Of a stretch of 64,000 bases of DNA, positions 1 to 13,613 are shown one piece after another; positions within the stretch are counted from its first letter, which is position 1, and every line of letters starts with the position of its first letter. Both the position numbers and the translations under genes were made by a program. The DNA comes from Paulinella micropora (Eukaryota; Cercozoa; Imbricatea; Euglyphida): assembly GCA_009731375.1 (NCBI GenBank), contig BJOX01000225.1:316731-380730 (forward strand). The letters are read 5' to 3'. A model generated the notes under the pieces. The model saw only the letters and a program-made list of their open reading frames with translations. It did no database searches and was not told the DNA's origin.

Positions 1-74
1 GAAAGAAAGAAAGAAAGAAAAAAAGAAAGAAAAAGAAAGAGAAGGAGAAAGAGAAAGCAAGCAAGCAAGAAAGC

Positions 75-110
<36 letters not shown>

Positions 111-138
111 AAGTAAGTAAGAAAGAAAGAAAGTAAGT

Positions 139-172
<34 letters not shown>

Positions 173-192
173 GAGAAAGAGAAAGAAAGCAG

Positions 193-233
<41 letters not shown>

Positions 234-850
234 AAAGAAAGAAAGAGAAAGAGAAGGAAAGCAAGAAAGGAAGAAAGAAATAAAGAAAGAAAGAAAGAAA
301 GGAAGAGAGAAAAAAAGAAAGAAAAAGAGAAAGAAAGAAAGAAAGAAAGAGAAAGAGAAAGAGAAAACAAGAAAGAAAGAAAGAAAGAAAGAGAAAAAAG
401 CAAGAAAGAAAGAAAGAAAGAAAGAGAAAGAGAAAGAAAGCAAGCAAGCAAGAAAGAAAGAAAGAAAGAAAGAAAGAAAAAAGAAAGAGAGAAAGAAAGA
501 AAGAAAGCAAGCAAGAAAGAAAAAAAGAAAGAAGGAAAGAAGAGAAAAAAAGAGAAAGAAAGCAAGAAAGCAAGAAGAAAGAAAGAAAGAAAGCAAGAAA
601 GCAAGAAGAAAGAAAGAAAGAAAGAAAGAGAAAGAGAAAGAAAGAAAGAAAGAAAGAGAAAGCAAGAAAGAAAGAAAGAAAGAAAGAAAGAGAAAGAGAA
701 AGAGAAAGAAAGCAAGAAAGCAAGAAAGAAAAAAAGAAAGAAAGAAAGAAAGAGAAAGAGAAAGAAAGCAAGCAAGAAAGAAAGAAGGAAAGAAAGAAAA
801 AAAGAAAGCAAGAAAGAAAAAAAGAAAGAAAGAGAGAAAGAAAGAAAGAA

Positions 851-881
<31 letters not shown>

Positions 882-1035
882 AAGAAATAAAGAAATAAAG
901 AAACAAAGAACAAGAGAAAGAAAGAAAGAAAGAAAGAAAGAAGGAAAGAAAGCAAGAAAGAAAGAAAGAAAGAAAGCAAGCAAGCAAGAAAGAAAGAAAG
1001 AAAGAAAGAAAGAGAAAGAGAAAGAAAGCAAGAAA

Positions 1036-1069
<34 letters not shown>

Positions 1070-1219
1070 AAAAAAGAGAAAGAGAACGAAATTAAGAAAG
1101 AAAGAGAGAGAAAGAGAAAGAGAAAGAGAAAGAAAGAAAGAAAGAAAGAAAGAGAAAGAAAGAAAGAAAGAGAAAGCAAGAAAGAAAGAAAGAAAGAAAG
1201 AGAAAGAAAGCAAGAAAGC

Positions 1220-1266
<47 letters not shown>

Positions 1267-1728
1267 CAAGAAAGCAAGAGAGAAAGAAAGAAAGAAAGAA
1301 GAGAAAAAAAGAGAAAGAAAGCAAGAAGGCAAGAAGGCAAGTAAGAAAGAAAGAAAGAAAGAAAAAAAAAAAAGAGAGAAAGAAAGAAAGAAAGAGAAAG
1401 AGAAAGAAAGAAAGAAAGAAAGAAAGAGAAAGCAAGAAAGAAGGAGGAAGCAAGAAAGAAAGAAAGAGAAAGAGAGCAAGCAAGAAAGAAAGAAAGAAAG
1501 AAAAAAGGAGAAAGAAAGAAAGAAAGCAAGCAAGCAAGCAAGAAAGAAAGAAAGAAAGAAAGAAGGAAAGAAGAGAAAAAATGAGAAAGAAAGCAAGAAA
1601 GCAAGAAAAAAAGAAAGAAAGAAAGAAAGAAAGAGAAAGAAAGAAAGAAAGAGAAAGACAAAGAAAGAAAGAAGGAAAGAAAGAAAGAAAGAAAGAGAAA
1701 GAGAAAGAAAGCAAGAAAGCAAGAAAGC

Positions 1729-1763
<35 letters not shown>

Positions 1764-2323
1764 GAAAAGCAAGAGAAAGAGAAAGAAAGAGAAAGAAAGA
1801 AAGAAAGAGAAAGAGAAAAAAAGAAAGAAAGAAAGAAAGAGAAAGAAAGAAAGAAAGAGAAAGAGAAAGAGAAAGAAAGAAAGAAAGAAAGAAAGATAAA
1901 GAAAGAAAGAAGGAGAAAGCAAGAAAAAAAGAAAGAAAGAAAGAAAGAAAAAAAAAAAAAGAAAGAAAGAAAGAAAGAAAGAGAGAAAGAAAGAAAGAAA
2001 GCAAGCAAGAAAGAAAGAAAGAAAGAAAGAAAGAAGAGAAAAGAAGAGAAAGAAAGCAAGAAAGCAAGAAGAAAGAAAGAAAGAAAGAAATAAATAAAAA
2101 GAGAAAGAGAAAGAGAAAGAGAAAAAGAAAGAAAGAAAGAAAGAGAAAGAAAGAAAGAAGAAGAAAGAAGAAGAAAGAAAGAAAGAAAGAAAGAGAAAGA
2201 GAAAGAAAGCAAGAAAGAAAGAAAGAAAGAAAGAAAGAGAGAAAGAAAGAGAGAAAGCAAGAAAGAAAGAAAGAAAGAAAGAAGAGAAAAAAAGAGAAAG
2301 AAAGCAAGAAAGCAAGAAGAAAG

Positions 2324-2354
<31 letters not shown>

Positions 2355-2552
2355 GGAAAGAAGAAAGAGAGAGAAAGAAAGAAAGAGAGAGAGAAAGAAA
2401 AAAAGAAAGAAAGAAAGAAAGAAAGAGAAAGCAAGAAAGAAAGAGAAAGCAAGAAAGAAACAGAAAGCAAGAAAGAAAGAAAGAAACAAAGAAAGAGAAA
2501 GAGAAGGAGAAAGAGAAAGAAAGGAAGCAAGCAAGCAAGAAAGAAAGAAAAA

Positions 2553-2587
<35 letters not shown>

Positions 2588-2638
2588 CAAGAAAGAAAGA
2601 AAGAAAGAAAGCAAGAAAGCAAGTAAGTAACAAAGAAA

Positions 2639-2674
<36 letters not shown>

Positions 2675-2696
2675 AAGAAACAGAAAGAAAGCAAGC

Positions 2697-2727
<31 letters not shown>

Positions 2728-3050
2728 CAAGAAAGAAAAAGAGAAAGAAAGAGAGAAAGAAAGAAAGAAAGAGAGAAAGAGAAAGAAAGAAAGAAAGAAA
2801 GAAAGAGAAAGAAAGAAAGAGAGAGAAAGAGAAAAAAAGAAAGAAAGAGAAAGAGAAAGAAAGAAAGAAAGAAAGAAGGAGAAAGCAAGCAAGCAAGAAA
2901 AAAGAAAGAGAAAGAGAAAGAAAGCAAGAAAGAAAAAAAGAAAGAAAGAAAGAAAGAAAAAAAGAAAGAGAGAAAGAAAGAAAGAAAGAGAAAGAGAAAG
3001 AAAGAAAGAAAGAAAGAAAAAAAGAAAGAAAGAAAAAAAGAAAGAGAAAG

Positions 3051-3087
<37 letters not shown>

Positions 3088-3103
3088 AGGAGAGAGAGAG
3101 AAG

Positions 3104-3135
<32 letters not shown>

Positions 3136-3281
3136 TAAAAAGAAGGAAAGAAAGAAAGAAAGAAAGAAAGAAGGAAGGAAAGAAAGAAAGAAAGAAAGAA
3201 AGCAAGAAAGAAAGAAAGCAAGAAAGAAAGAAAGAAAGAGAGAAAGAAAGAAAGAAAGAGAGAGAGAAAGAGAAAGAGAAA

Positions 3282-3317
<36 letters not shown>

Positions 3318-3912
3318 GAGAAAGAGAAAGAAAGAAAGAGAAAGAGAAAGAAAGCAAGAAAGGAAGAAAGAAAAAAAGAAAGAAAGAGAGAAAGAAAGAA
3401 AGAAAGAAAGAGAGAAAGAAAGAAAGAAAGAGAGAGAAAGAAAGAAAGAAAGAAGGAGAAAGCAAGAAAGAAAGAAAGAAAAAAAGAAAGAAAGAAAGAA
3501 AGAAAGAGGAGAGAAAAAAAGAGAAAGAAAGCAAGAAAGCAAGAAGAAAGAAAGAAAGAAAGAAAGAGAGAAAGAAAGAAAGAGAAAAAGAAAGAAAGAA
3601 AGAAAGAAAAAAAAAGAAAGAGAAAACAAGAAAGAAGGAGAAAGCAAGAAAGAAAGAAAGAAAGAGAAAGAGAAAGAAAGCAAGCAAGCAAGAAAGAAAG
3701 AAAGAAAGAAAGAAAGAGAGAAAGAAAGAAAGGAAGCAAGCAACCAAGCAAGCAAGAAAGAAAGAAAGAAAGAAACAGAAAAAAAGAGAAAGAAAGCAAG
3801 AAAGCAAGAAGAAAGAAAGAAAGAAAGAAAGAAAGAAGGAAAGAGAAAGAGAAAGAGAAAGAGAAAAAAAGAAAGAAAGAAAAAAAGAAAGAGAAAGCAA
3901 GAAAGAGAAAGC

Positions 3913-3943
<31 letters not shown>

Positions 3944-4149
3944 CAAGAAAGAAAGAAAGCAAGAGAAAGCAAGAAAGAAGGAGAAAGCAAGAAAGAAAGA
4001 AAGAAAGAGAAAGAAAGCAAGCAAGAAAGAAAGAAAAAAAGAAAGAAAGGAAAAAGAAAGAGAGAAAGAAAGAAGAAAGCAAGCAAGCAAGCAAGAAAGA
4101 AAGAAAGAAAGAAAGAAGAGAAAAAATGAGAAAGAAAGCAAGAAAGCAA

Positions 4150-4180
<31 letters not shown>

Positions 4181-4246
4181 AAGAAAGAGAAAGAGAAAGA
4201 GAAAGAAAGAAAGAAAGAAAGAGAAAGCAAGAAAGAAAGAGAAAGC

Positions 4247-4282
<36 letters not shown>

Positions 4283-4412
4283 AGAGAAAAAATGAGAAAG
4301 AAAGCAAGAAAGCAAGAAGAAAGAAAGAAAGAAAGAAAGAAAAAGAAAGAGAAAGAGAAAGAAAAAGAAAGAAAGAAAGAAAGAAAGAGAAAGCAAGAAA
4401 GAAAGAGAAAGC

Positions 4413-4444
<32 letters not shown>

Positions 4445-4585
4445 GAAAGAGAAAGAAAGCAAGAAAGAAAGAAAGCAAGAAAGAAAGAAAGAAAGAAAGA
4501 GAAAGAAAGAAAGAAAGAGAAAGAGAAAGAAAGCAAGCAAGAAGAAAGAAGGAAAGAAAGAAAGAGAAAGAGAAAGAAAGCAAGC

Positions 4586-4617
<32 letters not shown>

Positions 4618-4777
4618 GAAAGAGAAAGAAGCAAGAAAGAAAGAAAGAGAGAAAGAAAGAAAGAGAAAGGGAAAGAAAGAAAGAAAGAAAGAGAGAGAAA
4701 GAGAAAGAGAAAGAAAGAAAGAAAGAAAGAGAAAGAAAGAAAGAAGGAGAAAGCAAGAAAGAAAGAAAGAAAAAAAA

Positions 4778-4813
<36 letters not shown>

Positions 4814-4825
4814 AAGAAAGCAAGC

Positions 4826-4856
<31 letters not shown>

Positions 4857-5156
4857 CAAGAAAGAAGAGAAAAAAAAGAGAAAGAAAGCAAGAAAGCAAG
4901 AAGAAAGAAAGAAAGAAAGAAAGAGAAAGAGAAAAGAAGAAAGAGAGAGAAAGAAAGAAGGAAAGAAAGCAAGAAAGAAAGAAAGCAAGAAAGAAAGAAA
5001 GAAAGCAAGAAAGAAAGAAAGAAAGAAAGAGAAAGAAAGCAAGAAAGAAAGAAAGAAAGAAAGAAAGAAAAAAAGAGAAAAAGAAAGAGAAAGAGAAAGA
5101 AAGAAAGAAAGAAAGAGAAAGAGAAAGAAAGAGAAAGCAAGAAAGAAAGAGAAAGC

Positions 5157-5192
<36 letters not shown>

Positions 5193-5552
5193 GAAAGAGA
5201 AAGAGAAAGAGAAAGAAACCAAGCAAGCAAGCAAGCAAGCAAGAAAGAAAGAAAGAAAGAAAGCAAGAAGAAAGAAAGAAAGAAAGAAAGAGAAAGAGAA
5301 AGAGAAAGAGAAAAGAAGAAAGAGAGAGAAAGAAAGAAGGAAAGAAAGCAAGAAAGAAAGAAAGCAAGAAAGAAAGAAAGCAAGAAAGAAAGAAAGAAAG
5401 CAAGAAAGAAAGAAAGAAAGAAAGAGAAAGAAAGCAAGAAGGAAAGCAAGAAAGAAAGAAAGAAAGAAAGAAAAAAAGAGAAAGAGAAAGAGAAAGAAAG
5501 AAAGAAAGAAAGAGAAAGAGAAAGAAAGAGAAAGAAGAAAGAAAGAGAAAGC

Positions 5553-5584
<32 letters not shown>

Positions 5585-5914
5585 GAAAGAGGAGAAAGAG
5601 AAAGAAACCAAGCAAGCAAGCAAGCAAGAAAGCAAGAAAGAAAGAAAGCAAGAAAGAAAGAAAGAAAGAAAGCAAGAAAGAAAGAAAGCAAGAAAGAAAG
5701 AAAGCAAGAAAGAAAGAAAGCAAGAAAGAAAGAGAAAGAGAAAGAAAGCAAGAAAGAAAGAAAGAAAAAAAGAAAGAGAGAAAGGAAGAAAGAAAGAAAG
5801 AAAGAAAGAGAGAAAGAAAGAGAGAAAGACAGAGAGAAAGAAAGAGAGAAAGAGAGAGAGAAAGAAAGAAAGAAAGAAAGAAAGAGAAAGAGAAAGAAAG
5901 CCAGCAAGCAAGCT

Positions 5915-5945
<31 letters not shown>

Positions 5946-6761
5946 GAAAGACAAAGAAGCAAGAAAGAAAGAAAGAGAGAAAGAAAGAAAGAAAGAGAAA
6001 GAGAAAGAAAGAAAGAAAGAAAGAGAGAGAAAGAGAAAGAGAAAGAGAAAGAAAGAAAAAAAAAAAAGAAAGAGCAAGAAAGAAAGAAGGAGAAAGCAAG
6101 AAAGAAGGAGAAAGCAAGAAAAAAAGAAAGAAAGAAAGAAAGAAAGAAAGAGAGAAAGAGAGAAAGAAAGCAAGCAAGAAAGAAAGAAAGAAAGAGAGAA
6201 AGAAAGCAAGAAAGCAAGAAGAAAGAAAGAAAGAAAGAAAGAGAAAGAGAAAGAGAAAGAGAAAAGAAGAAAGAGAGAGAGAAAGAAAGAAGGAAAGAAA
6301 GCAAGAAAGAAAGAAAGCAAGAAAAAAAGCAAGAAAGCAAGCAAGCAAGAAAGAAAGAAAGAAAGAAAGAAAGGAAAAAGAAAGAGAGAAAGAAAGAAGA
6401 AAGCAAAAAAGCAAGCAACAAAGAAAGAAAGAAAGAAAGAAAGAAAGAAGAGAAAAAATGAGAAAGAAAGCAAGAAAGCAAGAAGAAAGAAGGAAAGAAA
6501 GAAAGAAAAAGAAAGAGAAAGAGAAAGAAAAAGAAAGAAAGAGAAAGCAAGAAAGAAAGAGAAAGCAAGAAAGAAAGAGAAAGCAAGAAAGAAAGAAAGA
6601 AAGAAAGAAAGCAAGAAAGAAAGAGAAAGAGAAAGAAAGCAAGAAAGAAAGAAAGAAAGAAAGAAAGAAAAAGAAAGCAAGCAAGAAAGAAAGAAGGAAA
6701 GAAAGAAAGAGAAAGAGAAAGAAAGCAAGAAAGAAAGAAGAAAGAAAGAGAGAAAGAAAGA

Positions 6762-6792
<31 letters not shown>

Positions 6793-7084
6793 AAGAAAGA
6801 AAGAAATAGAAAGAGAAAGAAAGCCAGCAAGCAAGCAAGCAAGAAAGAAAGAAAGAAAGAAAGAAAGAGAAAGAGAAAGAAGCAAGAAAGAAAGAAAGAG
6901 AGAAAGAAAGAAAGAAAGAGAAAGAGAAAAAAAGAAAGAAAGAAAGAGAGAGAAAGAGAAAGAGAAAGAAAGAAAGAAAGAAAGAAAGAGAAAGAAAGAG
7001 AAAGAAGGAGAAAGCAAGAGAGAAAGCAAGAAAAAAAAGAAAGAAAGAAAGAAAGAAAGAGAGAAAGAACGAAAGAAAGCAAGC

Positions 7085-7115
<31 letters not shown>

Positions 7116-7219
7116 CAAGAAAGAAGAGAAAAAAAAGAGAAAGAAAGCAAGAAAGCAAGAAGAAAAAAAGAAAGAAAGAAAGAAAGAAAGAGAGAAAGAA
7201 AGAAAGAAAGCAAGCAAGC

Positions 7220-7254
<35 letters not shown>

Positions 7255-7648
7255 GAAAAAGAAAGAGAGAAAGAAAGAAGAAAGCAAGCAAGCAAGCAAC
7301 AAAGAAAGAAAGAAAGAAAGAAAGAAAGAAGAGAAAAAATGAGAAAGAAAGCAAGAAAGCAATAAGAAAGACGGAAAGAAAGAAAGAAAAAGAAAGAGAA
7401 AGAGAAAGAGAAAGAAAAAGAAAGAAAGAGAAAGCAAGAAAGAAAGAGAAAGCAAGAAAGAAAGAGAAAGCAAGAAAGAAAGAAAGAAAGAAAGAAAGCA
7501 AGAAAGAAAGAAAGCAAGAAAGAAAGCAAGAAAGAAAGAAAGAAAGAAAGAAAGAAAAAGAAAGCAAGCAAGAAAGAAAGAAGGAAAGAAAGAAAGAGAA
7601 AGAGAAAGAAAGCAAGAAAGAAAGAAGAAAGAAAGAGAGAAAGAAAGA

Positions 7649-7679
<31 letters not shown>

Positions 7680-7967
7680 AAGAAAGAAAGAAATAGAAAG
7701 AGAAAGAAAGCCAGCAAGCAAGCAAGAAAGAAAGAAAGAAAGAAAGAGAAAGAGAAAGAAGCAAGAAAGAAAGAAAGAGAGAAAGAAAGAAAGAAAGAAA
7801 GAGAAAGAGAAAAAAAGAAAGAAAGAAAGAGAGAGAAAGAGAAAGAGAAAGAAAGAAAGAAAGAAAGAAAGAGAAAGAAAGAGAAAGAAGGAGAAAGCAA
7901 GAGAGAAAGCAAGAAAAAAAAGAAAGAAAGAAAGAAAGAAAGAGAGAAAGAACGAAAGAAAGCAAGC

Positions 7968-7998
<31 letters not shown>

Positions 7999-8102
7999 CA
8001 AGAAAGAAGAGAAAAAAAAGAGAAAGAAAGCAAGAAAGCAAGAAGAAAAAAAGAAAGAAAGAAAGAAAGAAAGAGAGAAAGAAAGAAAGAAAGCAAGCAA
8101 GC

Positions 8103-8137
<35 letters not shown>

Positions 8138-8531
8138 GAAAAAGAAAGAGAGAAAGAAAGAAGAAAGCAAGCAAGCAAGCAACAAAGAAAGAAAGAAAGA
8201 AAGAAAGAAAGAAGAGAAAAAATGAGAAAGAAAGCAAGAAAGCAATAAGAAAGACGGAAAGAAAGAAAGAAAAAGAAAGAGAAAGAGAAAGAGAAAGAAA
8301 AAGAAAGAAAGAGAAAGCAAGAAAGAAAGAGAAAGCAAGAAAGAAAGAGAAAGCAAGAAAGAAAGAAAGAAAGAAAGAAAGCAAGAAAGAAAGAAAGCAA
8401 GAAAGAAAGCAAGAAAGAAAGAAAGAAAGAAAGAAAGAAAAAGAAAGCAAGCAAGAAAGAAAGAAGGAAAGAAAGAAAGAGAAAGAGAAAGAAAGCAAGA
8501 AAGAAAGAAGAAAGAAAGAGAGAAAGAAAGA

Positions 8532-8562
<31 letters not shown>

Positions 8563-8850
8563 AAGAAAGAAAGAAATAGAAAGAGAAAGAAAGCCAGCAA
8601 GCAAGCAAGAAAGAAAGAAAGAAAGAAAGAGAAAGAGAAAGAAGCAAGAAAGAAAGAAAGAGAGAAAGAAAGAAAGAAAGAAAGAGAAAGAGAAAAAAAG
8701 AAAGAAAGAAAGAGAGAGAAAGAGAAAGAGAAAGAAAGAAAGAAAGAAAGAAAGAGAAAGAAAGAGAAAGAAGGAGAAAGCAAGAAAGAAAGAAAGAAAA
8801 AAAAGAAAGAAAGAAAGAAAGAAAGAGAGAAAGAACGAAAGAAAGCAAGC

Positions 8851-8885
<35 letters not shown>

Positions 8886-9009
8886 CAAGAAAGAAGAGAA
8901 AAAAAAGAGAAAGAAAGCAAGAAAGCAAGAAGAAAGAAAGAAAGAAAGAAAGAAAGAGAAAGAGAAAGAGAAAAGAAGAAAGAGAGAGAAAGAAAGAAGG
9001 AAAGAAAGC

Positions 9010-9041
<32 letters not shown>

Positions 9042-9237
9042 GAAAGAAAGCAAGAAAGAAAGAAAGAAAGAAAGAAAGAAAAAAAGAGAAAGAGAAAGAG
9101 AAAAAAAGAAAGCAATAAAGAAAGAGTAAGAGAAAGAAAGAGAAAGCAAGAAAGAAAGAGAAAGCAAGCAAGCAAGAAAGAAAGAAAGAGAAAGAGAAGG
9201 AGAAAGAGAAAGAAACCAAGCAAGCAAGCAAGCAAGC

Positions 9238-9276
<39 letters not shown>

Positions 9277-9387
9277 CAAGAAAGAAAGAAAGCAAGAAAG
9301 AAAGAGAAAGCAAGAAAGAAAGAAAGAAAGAAAGAAAGAGAAAGAGAAGGAGAAAGAGAAAGAAACCAAGCAAGCAAGCAAGCAAGC

Positions 9388-9418
<31 letters not shown>

Positions 9419-9441
9419 CAAGAAAGAAAGAAAGCAAGAAA

Positions 9442-9477
<36 letters not shown>

Positions 9478-9550
9478 GAGAAAGACAAAGAAAGCAAGCA
9501 AGAAAGAAAGAAAGAAAGAAAGCAAGAAAGGAAGAAAGAAAGAAAGAAAG
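1..9550 (+). repeat. Polypurine GAAA-type tandem array, part 1
   Basis: The stretch is almost pure purine: GAAA tetranucleotides with frequent GAGAAA and AAGAAG variants. C occurs mainly as GCAAG, that is, a GAAA unit with its first A changed. T is very rare. The long open frames here on both strands only translate the repeat (Lys/Arg/Glu on plus, Phe/Leu/Ser on minus) and have no domain signal, so they are not genes. A frequent composite word is a GAAGAGAAAAAA segment followed by GAGAAAGAAAGCAAGAAAGC. Short GTAAGTAAG tracts occur near 105-140. Strand asymmetry of this length and mirror symmetry are compatible with triplex formation; that is inference. Confidence 0.95.
6459..9000 (+). repeat. 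Higher-order repeat, about 880-bp units
   Basis: The word ATGAGAAAGAAAGC, preceded by GAAGAGAAAAA, recurs at 6459, 7339 and 8222, giving spacings of 880 and 883 bp. The second and third units are near identical over long stretches, including rare marker words such as CAATAAGAAAGACGG (7360s and 8240s) and AAATAGAAAGAG. The first unit is more diverged. The GAAA array is therefore organised in satellite-like higher-order units and is not only slippage-generated microsatellite. Confidence 0.8.
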
Positions 9551-9722
9551 CTTTCTTTCTTTCTTCTTCCTCTTTCTTTCTCTTTCTCTTTCTCTTTCTT
9601 TCTTTCTTTCTTTCTCTCTCTCTCTTTCTCTCTTTCTTTCTTTCTTTCTTTCTTTCTTCCTTTCTTTCTTTCTTTCTTTCTTTCTTGCTTTCTTGCTTTC
9701 TTTCTCTTTCTTTCTTTCTTTG

Positions 9723-9754
<32 letters not shown>

Positions 9755-9878
9755 TTGCTTGCTTGCTTTCTTTCTTTTTCTCCTTCTCTTTCTCTCTCTT
9801 TCTTTCTTTCTTTCTTTCTTGTTTTCTCTTTCTTTCTTGCTTTCTCTTTCTTTCTTGCTTTCTCTTTCTTTCTTGCTT

Positions 9879-9938
<60 letters not shown>

Positions 9939-10461
9939 GCTTTCTTTCTCTTTCTTTCTTTCTTTCTTTCTTTCTTGCTTTCTTTCTTTCTTTTTTGCTT
10001 TCTTTCTTTGTTGCTTTCTTTCCTTCTTTATTTCTCTCTCTTTCTTCTTTTCTCTTTCTCTTTCTCTTTCTGTTTCTGTTTCTCTTTCTTTCTTTCTTTC
10101 TTTCTTTCTTCTTGCTTTCTTGCTTTCTTTCTCTCTTTCTTTCTTTCTTTCTTTTTTGCTTGCTTTCTTTCTCTCTTTCTCTCTTTCTTTCATTCTTTCT
10201 TTCTTTTTTTTCTTGCTTTCTTTCTTTCTTGCTTTCTCCTTCTTTCTTTCTTTCTTTTTCTTTCTTTTTTTCTTTCTTTCTCTTTCTCTTTCTCTTTCTT
10301 TCTTTCTTTCTTTCTCTTTCTCTTTCTTTCTTTCTTTCTTGCTTCTTTCTTGCTTCTTTCTCTTTCTTTCTTTCTTTCTTTCTTTTTTTCTAGCTTGCTT
10401 GCTGGCTTTCTTTCTCTTTCTCTTTCTTTCTTTCTTTCTTTCTTTCTCTCTCTCTTTCTCT
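9551..10461 (-). repeat. Inverted block of the polypurine array
   Basis: Between GAAAGAAAGCTTTCTTTC (centre about 9551) and TTTCTCTGAGAAAGAG (centre about 10461) the plus strand switches to CTTT-type pyrimidine repeat and back. Both switch points are short palindromes. The composition and variants (TTGCTTGC, TTTCTCTTTC) match the flanking array read on the other strand. The block is either a real 0.9-kb inversion or foldback insertion, or a mis-joined read orientation. Confidence 0.9.
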
Positions 10462-11606
10462 GAGAAAGAGAAAGAAAGAGGAAGAAGAAAGAAAGAAAGA
10501 AAGAAAGAGAAAGAGAAAGAAAGCAAGCAAGAAAGAAAAAAAGAAAGAAAGCAAGAAAGAAAGAAAGAAAGAGAGAAAGAAAGAAAGAAAGAAATCAAGA
10601 AAGAAAGAAAGAAAGAAAGAAAAAAGGAAAGAAAGAAAGAAAGAAAGAAAGAAGAGAAAAAAAGAAAACGAAAGCAAGAAAACAAGAAGAAAGAAAGAAA
10701 GAAAGAAAGAGAAAGAGAAAGAGAAAGAAAGAGAGAAAGAAAGAAAGAAAGAAAGAGAAAGCAAGAAAGAAGGAGAAAGCAAGAAAGCAAGAAAAGAAAG
10801 AGAAAGAGAAAGAAAGCAAGCAATAAAGAAAAAAAGAAAGAAAGAAAGAAAGAAAGAGTGAAAGAAAGAAAGAAAGCAAGCAATAAAGAAAGAAAGAAAG
10901 AAAGAAAGAAAAAAAGAAAAAAAAGCAAGAAAGCAAGAAGAAAGAAAGAAAGAAAGCAAGAAAGCAAGAAAGAGAAAGAGAAAGAAGGAAAGAAAGAAAG
11001 AAAGAAAGAAAGAAAAAGAATGAGAAAGAAAGAAAGAAAGAAAGAGAAAGAAAAAGAAGAAGAAAGCAAGAAAGAAAGAAAGAAAGAAAGAGAAAGAGAA
11101 AGGAAGCAAGAAAGAAAAAAAGAAAGAAAGAAAGAAAGAAAGAAAGCAAGAAAGAAAGAAAGAGAAAACAAGAAAGAAAGAAAGAAAGAAAGAAGAGAAA
11201 AAAAGAGAAAGAAAGCAAGAAAGCAAGAAGAAAGAAAGAAAGAAAGAAAGAGAAAGAGAAAGAGAAAGAGAAAAGAAGAAAGAGAGAGAAAGAAAGAAGG
11301 AAAAAAAGAAAGAAAGAAGGAAAGCAAGAAAGAAAGAAAGAAAGGAAGAAAGAAGAGCAAAAAAGAGAAAGAAAGCAAGAAAGCAAGAAAGAAAGAAAGA
11401 AAGAAAGAGAAAGAGAAAGAGAAAGAAAGAAAGAAAGAAAGAAAGAGAAAGCAAGAAAGAAAGAGAAAGCAAGAAAGAAAGAGAAAGCAAGAAAGAAAGA
11501 AAGAAAGAGAAAGAAAGAAAGAGAAAGAAAGCAAGCAAGCAAGAAAGAAAGAAAAAAAGAAAGAGAAAGCAAGAAAGAAAGAGAAAGCAAGAAAGAAAGA
11601 GAAAGC

Positions 11607-11638
<32 letters not shown>

Positions 11639-12218
11639 GAAAGAAAGCAAGCAAGCAAGAAAGAAAGAAAAAAAGAAAGAAAGAAAGAAAGAAAGTAAGT
11701 AAGAAAGAAAAAAAGCAAGCAAGCAAGCAAGAAAAAAAGAAAGAAAGAAAGAAAGAAAGAAAACGAAAGCAAGAAAGCGAGAAGAAAGAAAGAAAGAAAG
11801 AAAGAGAAAGAGAACGAGAAAGAAAGAAAGAAAGAAAGAGAAAGCAAGAAAGAAGGAGAAAACAAGAAAGAAAGAAAGAAAGAAAGAGAAAGAGAAAGAA
11901 AGCAAGCAAGAAAGAAAAAAAGAAAGAAAGAAAGAAAGAAGAGAAAAAAAAAGAGAAAGAAAGCAAGAAAGCAAGAAGAAAGAAAGAAAGAAAGAAAGAA
12001 AGAGAAAGAGAAAACAAGAAAGAGAGAGAAAGAAAGAAGGAAAAAGAGAAAGAAAGAAGGAAAGCAAGAAAGAAAGAAAGAAAGAAAGGAAGAAATAAGA
12101 GCAAAAAAGAGAAAGAAAGCAAGAAAGCAAGAAAAAAAGAAAGAAAGAAAGAAAGAAAGAAAGAGAAAGAGAAAGAGAAAGAAAGAAAGAAAGAGAAAGC
12201 AAGAAAGAAAGAGAAAGC

Positions 12219-12254
<36 letters not shown>

Positions 12255-12387
12255 GAAAGAGAAAGAGAAAGAAAGAGAGAAAGAAAGAAAGAGAAAGCAA
12301 GAAAGAAGGAGAAAGCAAGAAAGAAAGAAAGAAAGAAAGAAAGAGAAAGAGAAAGAAAGCAAGCAAGAAAGAAAGAAAGAAAGAAAG

Positions 12388-12420
<33 letters not shown>

Positions 12421-12556
12421 AAGAGAACGAGAAAGAAAGAAAGAAAGAAAGAGAAAGCAAGAAACAAGAAGAAAACAAGAAAGAAGGAAAGAAAGAGAAA
12501 GAGAAAGAAAGCAAGCAAGAAAGAAAAAAAGAAAGAAAGAAAGAAAGACAGAAAGC

Positions 12557-12588
<32 letters not shown>

Positions 12589-12621
12589 AGAGAGAAAAAG
12601 AGAAAGAAAGCAAGAAAGCAA

Positions 12622-12658
<37 letters not shown>

Positions 12659-12762
12659 GAAAGAGAAAGAGAAAGAAAGAAAGAGAAAGAAAGAAAGAAG
12701 GAAAGAAAGAGAAAGCAAGAAAGAAAGAGAAAGCAAGAAAGAAAGAAAGAAAGAAAGAAAGC

Positions 12763-12793
<31 letters not shown>

Positions 12794-12810
12794 CAAGAAA
12801 GAAAGAAAGC

Positions 12811-12842
<32 letters not shown>

Positions 12843-13013
12843 GAAAGAGAAAGAAAGCAAGCAAGAAAGAAAGAAGGAAAGAAAGAAAGAGAAAGAGAAA
12901 GAAAGCAAGAAAGAAAAAAGAAAGAAAGAGAGAAAGAAAGAAGGAAAGAGAGAAAGAGAAAGAGAAAGAAAGAAAGAAAGAAAGAAAAAGAGAAAGAAAG
13001 CCAGCAAGTAAGC

Positions 13014-13045
<32 letters not shown>

Positions 13046-13440
13046 GAAAGAGAAAGAAGCAAGAAAGAAAGAAAGAGAGAAAGAGAAAGAGAAAGAGAAA
13101 GAAAGAAAGAAAGAAAGAGAAAGAAAGAAAGAGAAAGAAAGAAAGAAAGAAAGAAAAAAAAAGAAAGAAAGAAAAAAAAAGAAAGAAAGAGAGAAACAAA
13201 GAAAGAAAGCAAGCAAGAAAGAAAGAAAGAAAGAAAGAAAGACAGAAGAGAAAAAAAAAAGAAAGAAAGCAAGAAAGCAGGAAGAAAGAAAAAAGAAAGA
13301 AAGAAAGAGAAAGAGAAAGAGAAAGAGAAAAGAAGAAAGAGAGAGAAAGAAAGAAGGAAAGAAAGCAAGAAAGAAAGAAAGCAAGAAAGAAAGCAAGAAG
13401 GCAAGAAAGAAAGAAAGAAAGAAAGAAAGAGAAAGAAAGC

Positions 13441-13472
<32 letters not shown>

Positions 13473-13530
13473 AAAAAAGAGAAAGAGAAAGAGCAAGAAA
13501 GAGAAAGAGAAAGAAACCAAACAAGCAAGC

Positions 13531-13561
<31 letters not shown>

Positions 13562-13562
13562 C

Positions 13563-13613
<51 letters not shown>

